A stretch of DNA of 19,227 nucleotides from Aureobasidium sp. EXF-3400 (lineage: Eukaryota > Ascomycota > Dothideomycetes > Dothideales > Saccotheciaceae). This document shows positions 1-8,800 of the stretch, in pieces. The DNA is taken from assembly GCA_024195585.1 (NCBI GenBank), contig SWBL01000576.1, forward strand, positions 1 to 19,227. The letters run 5' to 3'. Position numbers and translations under genes: made by a program. The notes under the pieces were generated by a model. That model was given only the letters and a program-made list of their open reading frames with translations, was not told where the DNA came from and did no database searches. Each line of letters opens with the position of its first letter. Positions within the stretch are counted from its first letter, which is position 1.

Positions 1-84
1 AGACCACCTATTTCCTTTGTTACACCCAGATTTTAGAGTTTAGGAGCAGGATATAGCTTATATAGTATTGTATCGAAGTGTTGC

Positions 85-122
85 AAACCCTAACCCTAAC
101 CCTGAAAACCCTAAACCCTAAA
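85..122. repeat. Telomere-like CCCTAA/CCCTAAA tract (short, imperfect)
   Basis: The tract reads as consecutive CCCTAA units (two plus a partial third), a GAAAA interruption, then two CCCTAAA units. TTAGGG is the usual fungal telomere unit, and its C-rich strand reading on the plus strand is what a left chromosome end shows. The 84 bases to its left are not telomeric, so this is an interstitial or subtelomeric remnant, or a degenerate end, rather than a clean telomere cap. The switch from 6-base to 7-base units is unusual for one array. Confidence 0.6.
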
Positions 123-843
123 CGTGGGTATCGCTGTCCTTCGCGAAGCAATTCGGAACCCAACAGCCGTACAACTCTTGTCGATGTATCTGTTATCAGA
201 TGCCCCTTCTTTTAACCAAAAGAGGCGAAGGGAGATACATTACAATTGCTCAAAGATAGTTGTCCGTAGCATAACCCTGACCGTCAGACGTTCGTTGAAA
301 TTTCTTCGCATCGCCCCGCGACTCTCAAACGGTCGTCTGTCCAGTCAGATACACACTCTCAATCCCTCGCACCGACAAGTCGGACATCCTTCCTCTGCTG
401 CTTTTCCATGTGCGCTGGTTGGGATCAAGATAATATCCAGACTGATGGGAAATTTGATTCCATGGTCGTAAGAAATGGTGACGCGTGTCTGCATGTGCCT
501 CGGCCCGGAAGATAACGATAAACGGGAAGTTCAAGATATGCCGCAGATAAGCAAAGTCCACAACCAGTCATACTGCACAGTGGCGTCAAACAAGCTCGAC
601 AACTGTTGCTTGACTTCGCGATAACGCTTGCCTTGGTCCTGCCATGTAGTTCTCGATCGATAGTTGAAAGCTACTGCAGGTGACAGTATGCACCCCAGAT
701 AGTGGCCAGCCCCGATGAACAACGAGATTACCAATGCTTTCCAAAAATGGCAGGACGAATAGCCGACAACTTATCTATAAACCCAATGCTTCCTTGTCTG
801 CCAACACATCCCCATTGTCAAGATTTCTGGAACCATCGACGAT
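123..843. other. Gene-poor subtelomeric-side spacer
   Basis: I see no convincing coding region here: the open frames are short, overlap each other on both strands and resemble no family I know. The right part acts as the upstream region of the permease gene. No transposon ends or clear repeats were recognised. Confidence 0.5.
731..787 (+). promoter_or_regulatory. Putative core promoter of the nucleoside permease gene
   Basis: A CCAAT box lies at 731-735, a TATAAA hexamer at 776-781 and a second CCAAT at 783-787, so the TATA box is 63 bases before the ATG at 844. The spacing is reasonable for a fungal promoter, but short motifs like these occur by chance and no transcript start is visible. 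Confidence 0.4.
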
Positions 844-2119
844 ATGAGACTTGTTTCTCTCTGCCTTTCGACACTCTTCGCTGCTGATGCATTGGCTTCG
901 TCCTTTGCTCGCACTTCCGTCAAACCCAAGCATCGTTCCGTATCGAAAGATGTTGCGCATCATCGTAGATTGGCAAAGAGGGATGCTTCGACTCTTTGCT
1001 CTGCAACAGGATCGATCAAGCCAAAGTTCTTCATCATCAGCATGGTACACTCCTTGATCGTCCTCATGCTCGAATTCCAAAACTAATCCTCTCAAGTTCG
1101 ACCCTGAAGCAGACATCTGGTATCAAGACACGACTCTCGACCTTTACGCAAGCAACGTGACTGTGCCTGGATTTTCTCCTCTCTTCCCTGACGCACACTG
1201 TACTGCATCCGGCGAGGTCTGTCAAATGACCACCGGCGAGGGCGAGATCAACGCTGCCGGCTCAGTCAATGCTCTCTGGGTGTCTGGATGCTTCGACCTG
1301 ACGTCCACTTACTTCATGATCGCTGGTATCTCTGGTGGCAATCCTCACGTTGTCACCACCGGCTCAGTGACATTTGCCAAGTATGCTGTGCAAGTCGGCT
1401 TGCAAGAAGAATTCGACCAATCTCAAGTTCCAGCGAATGATACATCTGGGTACTTCCCTCAAGGTGCCTACTACCCCGATGAGGCCAACCCTGTAGATTA
1501 CCCTGGCCAGCTGTATGGTACAGAAGTTTTCGAGGTTAATGAAAACCTCCTCGATCGTGCCTTCTACCTCGCATCTCTGGCCACTCTGAACGATACCGAG
1601 GCTGCTGCCGAATACCGCGCCACTTACGGCTATGCTCCTGCCAATCAGCCTCCTAGCGTGGTCAAGTGCGACAGCGCTACATCAGATCAGTACTGGTCTG
1701 GATCTGTTCTTGGGTATGCTTTCAGCAACTACACCGAGCTCATGACCAACGGAACTGGACTTTACTGCGGTACTCAGCAAGAAGACAACGCTACTCTGGA
1801 GTCTCTGCTTCGTGGTGCCATCTCCAAGAAGCTTGACTTCAGTCGTATCATCATTATGAGAACCATCAGCGATTTCGATCGCGCTCCTCCTGGCGAGACT
1901 GAGGTTTACCATCTGCTCTACGCAGACCAGGAAGGTTTTGAGATTAGCATCCAGAACATCTACCTTGCGGGTATTGAGATTGTGAAGGATGTTCTGATGT
2001 ACTGGAATGAAACATACGCCAAGGGTCTGAAGCCAGGAAACTACGTTGGAGATGTTTTCGATAGTCTTCCTGGCGACATTCCGCCTAACATCGGCACTCC
2101 TGCCTACTACATCAACTAA
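844..2119 (+). CDS. Purine nucleoside permease (NUP family), two exons
   Basis: Model: exons 844-1044 and 1097-2119, giving 407 residues. The 52 bp intron (1045-1096) begins GTACAC and ends AAG, with an AACTAAT branch-like site, and splicing joins the fragment ending FFIISM directly to FDPEADIWY, which is the continuous NUP-family (PF06516) N-terminal block. The protein starts with a signal-like hydrophobic segment (residues about 4-18) followed by a dibasic KR at 45-46, suggesting a secreted or processed precursor. The family blocks SPLFPDAHCTASGEVCQ, TTGEGEINAAGSV, GSVTFAKYAVQVGLQ and YGTEVFEVN are all present. Characterised members are linked to nucleoside uptake in fungi. The end at YYIN is close to the usual family end. 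It is separated from the polyketide genes by 494 bp, is transcribed toward them, and has no obvious role in polyketide synthesis, so it probably marks the left border of the cluster. Confidence 0.88.
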
Positions 2120-2408
2120 CCTCTGGAGTGGGTCAACCTTTCGTACCTGTTGCTCCCTGAAATGTATATAATCAACAATGTATAATGCCAGGTCTTGATG
2201 AGAACCTTCTTGCCAACGAGATACATCATCTACCTCGATCGCAAGCGTGTATTCAGGTAGGTGAATTCCTATCCCATTATCATGGAAGCTCGGGTAACCA
2301 CGCACGGTGTCACAACTTGGGTCGGCCTCGATCGCCATGTGTCATTCCGCAAAATTTACATCCTGCTGAGCCGCAGAACGAGATTTCCTCTATATATCTT
2401 TCCGTGCG

Positions 2409-2439
2409 GGACTCGAAACGATCTGTTGGGTTCGAGTCC
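2409..2439. repeat. Perfect 9 bp inverted repeat with 13 nt loop
   Basis: GGACTCGAA at 2409-2417 is exactly complementary to TTCGAGTCC at 2431-2439. The right arm resembles the T-arm of a tRNA (GGTTCGAGTCC), but no acceptor stem, D-arm or anticodon arm surrounds it. It lies between two convergent genes, so a 3'-end RNA hairpin or a binding-site dyad are both possible. Confidence 0.55.
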
Positions 2440-2449
2440 GAGAAGAAAA

Positions 2450-2469
2450 ATGACCCGTAATGACCCGTA
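2450..2469 (+). repeat. Two tandem copies of ATGACCCGTA
   Basis: The decamer ATGACCCGTA occurs twice head to tail with no spacer. Two copies are consistent with a local slippage duplication. No function can be assigned. Confidence 0.7.
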
Positions 2470-2613
2470 AACTCCCGAGAGTAATGCCCCGAGGCCCGAC
2501 CACACCTTCAACCCACCGACAGGCACAAAGTCCCCATATTCGAGTGAATCATGAAGAGATCCTCTATACTCGCAAGGGTTTCACAAAGAAGCTATATTGG
2601 AGCAGCATACTTG

Positions 2614-3184
2614 TTAGAATGAGGACTCCTGGACAACCTGCCCATCCCGGATGAAATCCTCGATCCATCCGATAGTCATTCTGGATGCCGTCAGCTCAGA
2701 TGACGAGAACACTAGCAAGAAAGACTCACTGGCTCCTTTTTGTGTCGGCGAACTTGAGATGATCATTGAAAAGGTGTTCCTTGTACCAAGAATCCTGCTT
2801 CATTCGCTTGTAGTCCTCAATAGATTCAAAGACAACCTGGCTGAAGCAATCGAAGTCGGCGACGTTACACATCTGTGGATCAAACAGGTGCGACATGAGG
2901 TCGCGTGTACTAGTTTGATTGTGTATCTGGTCACTTGTTTAGTGAAACTGCATGCAGTATAGAGAACATGATTGACGACCAACCTGAGTCCATCTTCTGA
3001 TGCCGTATTTGACCATCAAATCCTTTGTCAATGGCACAGAGACGTTGATCATGTGATCTCGATAGTCTTCCTCGCTCATTCCCGGCTTGCGGTAACCACA
3101 GATTGTCAGGCAAAGGAACCGGCGACGAGGTGGATCAGGCATGGCGAGAGGCTCTGGGACTTCTGGGACCGATAGGATTGCCAT
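2614..3184 (-). CDS. EthD-domain decarboxylase (MdpH/AgnL1/ClaH-like)
   Basis: Model: exons 3184-2984, 2926-2730 and 2680-2614, 154 residues. Introns are 57 bp (GTTGGT...CAG) and 49 bp (GTGAGT...CAG), and both splices restore the family sequence: [14 protein letters not shown] and DTKRSQ|MTIGW. This is a single EthD-type dimeric alpha/beta-barrel domain: [21 protein letters not shown] near the N-terminus, [17 protein letters not shown] in the middle and a C-terminal MTIGWIEDF strand. Histidines 44, 118 and 123 are the candidates for substrate contact. Relatives in emodin-type pathways remove CO2 from atrochrysone carboxylic acid, so its expected product is atrochrysone or emodin anthrone. It is divergently paired with the anthrone oxygenase across 261 bp, which fits consecutive steps. 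Start chosen at MAILSVPEV; a second in-frame Met lies 14 codons in. Confident in family, inferred for the exact substrate. Confidence 0.9.
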
Positions 3185-3445
3185 GATTCGGAAACTGGAC
3201 GTGGTGTGAGACGAAAGGCGATGGGAAGAAGCAAATGGTCGATTACCGGTGGTCAAAACAGCCCAGGGCAACTTGGCTTATGTGATGGAGAGCGTCGGGA
3301 CATTTTATCTTGGGCTGATTTCTATAGTCGGTGAGTTTCCAGATGCGTTTCACTGTTTTCCGAACATCGAAAATGCTTTATCACAGCAGTGTTCACACCG
3401 AAGCGACTCGAATAATCCAATTTTCACAGTTCATTTACAAGCACA
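3185..3445. promoter_or_regulatory. Divergent promoter of decarboxylase and anthrone oxygenase
   Basis: This 261 bp segment must serve both flanking genes. It contains TCGATTACCGG at 3239-3249, a match to the relaxed AflR-type site TCG-N5-CGR, 55 bases from the decarboxylase start codon. A CCAAT box lies at 3417-3421, 25 bases from the oxygenase start. The site assignment is inference from motif form and the AflR-like gene in the window. Confidence 0.5.
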
Positions 3446-4023
3446 ATGGGAAGCATCCAGAAGAAATCTGAGGGTGTCGGTATCCAGGCGAGCGCAATGA
3501 TGTCGGCATGTTTTCTGTCAGGTCAGTAAAACTTATTGGCGTTTGTTCCTCCGAGAGCACAACTAACATGACCACAGGCGCCATGCTGAGCATCTCATTC
3601 ATCACAGTCCCCGTACTGTACAATACGACTGATGCACCAAGTCAACTCCTGAAACAATGGTCGCGGCTGTACTGGTATGGCCACATCTACATGCCAGCGA
3701 TGTCGGTAGCTGTCACCGGGCTGTTCTTCTACATTGCAGCTCAGAAACGTGCTTCGAAGAAAGACATCTGGTCGCGCTATGCAATGGCCGGCGCCGCAAC
3801 GATAACCATGGTGCCATACACTTTGATTGTCATGGCACCTACCAATAACAGCTTGTTTGCACTGTCGGATGAGGCTTTAGTGGGTCCGTCCAGCGTCAGT
3901 CTGAAGGAGGTTCAAGAGATCATCTTCGGTTGGGCATGGTTGCATGTTGCTCGCTGCGTTTTCCCGTTTGTTGGTTCCATGATCGGCTTGATGAGCTTCA
4001 TGCAAGAATCAATGGGTCACTAG
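3446..4023 (+). CDS. DUF1772 anthrone oxygenase (HypC/MdpH2/ClaD-like)
   Basis: Model: exons 3446-3521 and 3578-4023, 173 residues. The 56 bp intron begins GTCAGT and ends CACAG with a CTAAC branch site, and splicing joins MMSACFLSG to AMLSISFITVPVL, the expected first membrane segment. Four hydrophobic segments are visible, at about residues 17-39, 62-80, 94-112 and 147-166, so it is a small integral membrane protein. The loop motif APTNNSLF (112-119) and the block WLHVARCVFP (146-155) match the HypC-type anthrone oxidase family. Known members oxidise anthrones such as emodin anthrone or norsolorinic acid anthrone to the anthraquinone, without an evident classical cofactor site. It is divergent from the decarboxylase and converges on the thioesterase gene 221 bp away. 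Substrate here (emodin anthrone) is inferred from the neighbouring genes. Confidence 0.88.
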
Positions 4024-4244
4024 GTTTTTGTCAGATGGTAGATATTGAAAGTGGGAAGAGTTGAGTCTGGGAGATAGGACTGAGTATGGAAACAGCGAGT
4101 AACCACTGTTTGTACACAAGACCGGACCAGAACGGACAGCTGAGATTGTCAAATTCGAGGGTATTGGATCTGATCTTTCTGAGGGAAACAAGCCAAAGAT
4201 AGTCTATATGTTCCAAATACAGCTGATTTCAAGGTAAACAGTCA

Positions 4245-5338
4245 TCAAGCCGAAGCAAAGATCTCTTCTAATGCTTGCACGCCGATCAACGAATCTTTGC
4301 GCTCTCTCTCCTTCTGAACGTTCCTCTGGCTCGTCGCAGGACGAACCTTCTCGAAAGAATACCACTTCTTCACACCACCAACGACTTGAAAGGCAGTGCG
4401 TCCATCACCGGCAAGCTTGCACAACACTTCTGTCATCATCGGTATCAAGGCCAGAGTGCGTGTTTCCTCATCCACTGCTTTGCCATACATGTCCTCAACC
4501 AGGTCCGCCACAGTGATACTCTTCTCACCGCGTTCGTGCGCGGTAAAGAGAGCCTGCATGATCTGATTCTCACGTCGGTGCTTGCGTTGTGGCTCGCTGG
4601 CCATCTTGGCTGGCAGGTCTCGAATGACAACTCCGTGAGCTGGATAGCCTAGGCTGCACGCCTGGTTCTGAATCTTTACCAGAGTCGTCATGAAGACAGC
4701 CAGATCCTCAACTGCACTTGTTCCGTGACCAAGGACGTTGTCGCCAGTGAACAAAGCCAACTCTTCTTCAAGAACGAAGCACATATGATCTTCGGAATGG
4801 CCGGGCGTATGAACTGCTCGAACAGTTGCACCAGGAACTTCGAAGATTTGTCCGTCCTGGATATCCGTTTGTCCCTTTTCTGGATCGTTCTTGTAGATGC
4901 GGCCTTGTAGGTGTGGGTAGAGGCAAAGAAGGTCTTTCACTCCGCCAGTGTGATCACCGTGCCAGTGGGTCAAGAGAACGTGGGACAGAGAGATGTTCTG
5001 GTCTTCAAGCGTGGATGCGATCAATGAAGCCCATTCCGGCTCACCGCCGGAGGTGTCGATGAGTAGTCTTTGCTGACCCGTACCAACGATAAACGTGTTT
5101 GTGCCCTGCAGGGTAAACTTCGCAGAGGCGTCAGTTTTATACTCGTACAGGCTTGAAGCATATACTTGAGGCTCACCTTGCCAGGGTTCTGTCCGAGGAC
5201 GCGAAGGACTCTCGGGGAGACTTGTTCCACATTTTCCAGCTTTGGTAGGTTCGCGTTCTGACCTCTTAGATATTCCTCGAACACGCAGATGTTCAGAGAC
5301 TTGTTGATTTGACGATAGCCACCTTGGTCTTCAGCCAT
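4245..5338 (-). CDS. Metallo-beta-lactamase-type thioesterase (MdpF/ClaF/ACTE-like)
   Basis: Model: exons 5338-5177 and 5117-4245, 344 residues. The 59 bp intron (GTGAGC...GCGAAG) joins VLGQNPGK to FTLQGTNTFIVGTG, restoring the conserved first strands of the fold. The zinc-binding motif HxHxDH is intact as THWHGDH (His105, His107, Asp109, His110); further ligands are His161 in TPGHSEDH and Asp180 in FTGDNVLGHG. The C-terminal winged-helix-like LACTB2 tail follows. Such enzymes act as stand-alone thioesterases that hydrolyse the finished octaketide from PKSs lacking a TE domain, giving atrochrysone carboxylic acid. This fits exactly with the TE-less PKS it is divergently paired with, across a 510 bp promoter. 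Length is normal for the group and no break is seen. Confidence 0.93.
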
Positions 5339-5848
5339 AATGATGCTTGATACTGCAATGTTATTTCGTTAGAAGCGTGTGGGGTGACATCCAGATTGAA
5401 AACGTGAATCAAGTTTTATGGGTTCCCCATAGAAGGCTGAGCAGAGCAGTTCTCGAAGAACAAATGTTCCGGCGGGCTGGAACTGAGAGCCCAATACCGA
5501 ATCCGAAGGTCCCGGTAGATTAGCAGCCAATAACCATTGGTTGAGGCCTAAGGATGATCTCACGGTACATTTTTCGGGATTGAACACTCGCTCGGTGCGG
5601 TGGTTTGTCCCAATCCAGAATTCCCCGTGGACTTGCATGCAGTATTCACCAGCTTGGTCCCGGCAGTTAGGAGCAACACATGCAAGTTATCAAGGTGCAA
5701 TTCTTGGTCGCAATGCAGGCCCTATCGACCGAGATCTTGAAAAGCGATGTTGTAGATTTGTACATCCTTCAACCCGCAAAGACCATTTAAAGGCTGATTA
5801 GGTGGCTTGGAAAAGCATCATTTCTGGTTTCTCCTCGAGCCAGATCCA
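5339..5848. promoter_or_regulatory. Bidirectional thioesterase/PKS promoter with clustered CCAAT boxes
   Basis: The 510 bp between the two start codons holds CCAAT at 5491-5495, CCAAT at 5527-5531 and its mirror ATTGG at 5536-5540 (together CCAAT-AACC-ATTGG), and another CCAAT at 5610-5614. A TTTAAA stretch at 5786-5791 could be the PKS TATA element, 58 bases before its ATG. Opposed CCAAT boxes suggest binding of the fungal CCAAT-binding (HAP) complex serving both directions. I found no strict TCG-N5-CGR site here, only closer-spaced variants such as TCGACCGA near 5725. Confidence 0.5.
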
Positions 5849-8800
5849 ATGATGACTTCCATTGATACTCCGACGAGTTCCGAGTCTGACGACGGCTCTC
5901 GCAAGATGGATCTCGTATACTTCAGCAACGACTTTCCCAAGGATGACTTGCAGGCTCTCTTTCGCAATCTTCGCAACCAATCCAAGACTAGACAGCATAC
6001 GATACTGGCTCACTTCCTGGCAACTGCCACAAGCTCTGTGAAGCATGAGATTCAGGGACTTTCGGCAGAGCTCAAGCAGTCTTTTCGACCATTCGAATGT
6101 CTGTTGGATTGGGCGCATGACGCTGAGCTTCGAAAGAGCTCTCTCTGCGGCGCCATTGACGGAGTACTGCTGGTCATTCTCCAGTTGGGCGCTTACATTG
6201 GGTGAGTCTTGTGCCTGATGATGATGCTTTCTCTATTCTCACAGCGTACTCAGTTTTGTTGAAGATAATCCTGACAAGTTTCTGCCATATCCGGAGGCGA
6301 ACATCACTGCACTTGGCGTTGGCCTCCTCTCAGCCGCTGCCGTCTCTGCTTCGGCGACATTGTCAGAGCTGGCCTCAAACAGCTCGGACGCTGTGTTCTT
6401 GGCATTTCGAATGGGCATCTACGTTCAGAGCGTCTCGAAGGATCTTGATGTGTTGACACCAGAGAACACGGACTCTTGGGCGTACGTTGTTCAGAATGTT
6501 GACCTTGATGCTGTCAACAAGGAGCTTGATGATTGGAACCAGGACAAAGGAGGCCCCATGACAGGCAAGATCTTTGTGAGCGCGTATGGCGGGACTTCAG
6601 TGACCATCAGCGGACCTCCTTCACGACTCACAGCCCTGGTGACGAAATCGCACTTCTTCCGCACTGCCAGATACATGGCCCTACCTGTTTATGGAGGACT
6701 TTGTCATGCTCCCCATATCTACGGAGCCGATGATGTCCAGAAATTGATGTCTGGCATCAGTTTGTCTGCAATCGAGACTTCAACCTTGCCGCTCTATTCA
6801 ACCAGCTCTGGCCGCCCCTACCCTGCCCGCAGCTTTTCAGGAGTGATCGAGCATGTTCTGAGCGAGCTGTTGACTCAAGCTATCTGCTGGGATAGCGTGA
6901 TAGCTGGCGTATCGCAACGGATCGGATCGCCTGCGGTCTCCATCTTGTCGCTCTATTGTCTTGGAAACTCTTTACCTCTTCACGAACTCAAGACCGCCCT
7001 CGTCGACAATGTTTCATCGCTTGAGATTTCAACTGAGCTTCTGACAACTTGGATCTACAGACCTACAAACAATGATTCAGCACCACGATCTGCAGGACAG
7101 TCCAAACTAGCCATTGTGGGTATGTCTTGCAGACTTCCTGGCGGTGCCACGGACATTGAAAAGTTTTGGAAGCTTCTCGAGGACGGTCTTGACGTTTCGC
7201 GACAAATCCCAGCAGACAGATTTGACGTCGAAACACACTACGACCCAAGTGGTTCGCAGTTGAACAAGTCTATGACACAGTACGGCTGTTTCATCGACGA
7301 ACCTGGCATGTTCGATGCATCATTTTTCAACATGTCACCCCGAGAAGCTCAAACGGTAGATCCGCAGATGCGTCTGGCTCTTGTCACCGCTTATGAAGCG
7401 CTCGAGCAGGCTGGGTGTGTAGGCGATCGTACCGCAGCGACACAACTCCAGCGCGTCGGCACATGGTACGGCCAGGCTGCCGACGACTATCGCGAGGTCA
7501 ATCAAGGGCAGTCTGTCAGTACCTATTACATCCCTGGTGGCTGTCGTGCTTTTGGTCCAGGACGTATCAACTACTTCTTCAAGTTCGCAGGCCCCAGCTA
7601 CAGTGTCGACACAGCTTGCTCATCTGGTTTGGCTGCAATTGAGGTAACAGAACATTGGTCTCTAGTGGAGATGCCTAGCTAACAATGTGTCCTAGGTTGC
7701 TTGTCAAGCTCTCTGGAATGGTGAGGTGGATACTGCCATCGCTGGCGGCCTCAATGTCTTGACAAACCCCGATGGTTTTGCTGGTCTCTGTAATGGTCAC
7801 TTCCTGACCAAGGGACACAATGCATGCAAGACATGGGATGCTACTGCAGACGGATACTGTCGTGCTGATGCCATTGGCTCCGTGGTCATCAAACGACTAG
7901 AAGACGCTGAAGCAGACAACGACAACATCCTGGGTGTGATTCTCGGTGCAGGAACAAATCATTCAGCACAAGCTGTTTCCATCACTCATCCTCATGCTGG
8001 CCATCAAGCCGATCTGTCTCGCCAGATTCTTCGAAAAGCCGGTGTCGACCCATTGGACGTCTCGTACGTTGAGCTTCATGGCACAGGCACACAGGCTGGC
8101 GACCATGAAGAGATGAAGGGCATCATGGATGTGTACGCGCCACTCGCAAAGCGACGTCGTAATGATCAGCCTCTATACATTGGTGCTGTCAAGTCGAACG
8201 TCGGTCATAGCGAATCTGGAGCGGGTACAACAGCTTTGATCAAAGTCCTTCTGATGCTTCAGAAGAATGCCATACCCCGTCACATCGGCATCAAGACAGA
8301 GATGAACAGTAGATTCGCGAACGAACTTGGCAAGCGCAATATGCATGTCCCCTTCGAACAGACTGCATGGCACCAAGATCCCGCTAAGAAGCGTCTTGCG
8401 GTAGTCAACAACTTCGGGGCTGCAGGTGGAAACACAACAATGCTCTTGGAGGAGGGCCCCAGCCGCAGCATTCCTCAAACAGACCCTCGTGGAGTCTATC
8501 CGGTGGTCCTCTCCGCGAAGACCAAATACTCCCTTGGAGAGAACATTGCAAGGATGATCAAACATATCGAGCTCAACCCTGATCTCAGCATTGCAAGCTT
8601 ATCTTACACCACCACAGCTCGTCGTTTGCAGCACAGCTATCGTTACGCAACTGCAGTCTCGGATATCGGATCTCTGAAGAAGAAGCTTGCTGCCTACCTG
8701 GACAAGATTGAAGCTTTAAAGCCTCTGGGTAAATCTGCCAAACCTCAGATCGCCTTCACTTTCACTGGTCAAGGGGCTTCGCACAAATCCATGAGTCTAC

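Larger units (their letters stand above)
2120..2613. other. Convergent intergenic region between permease and decarboxylase
   Basis: Both flanking genes end here, so it should hold two 3' untranslated regions and termination signals. It contains a perfect 9 bp inverted repeat and a 10 bp tandem duplication, listed separately. No coding region was recognised. Confidence 0.6.

Noticed and set aside
33..46. TTTTAGAGTTTAGG read as G-strand telomere repeats facing the CCCTAA tract (head-to-head fusion)
   Set aside because: Only one poor unit is visible and the match is too degenerate to support a fusion.
2117..2187. Frame continues past the permease TAA with a protein-like stretch (PLEWVNLSYLLLPE), suggesting stop readthrough
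   Set aside because: The stop context TAAC is not a known readthrough signal, family members end near this point, and the extension is only about 20 codons.
2421..2441. GGTTCGAGTCC resembling a tRNA T-arm
   Set aside because: No acceptor stem, D-arm or anticodon arm can be built around it, and the downstream bases do not pair as a T-stem; the match is explained by the local inverted repeat.
5725..5732. TCGACCGA in the PKS promoter as an AflR site
   Set aside because: The half-sites are separated by two bases, not five, so it does not meet even the relaxed consensus.
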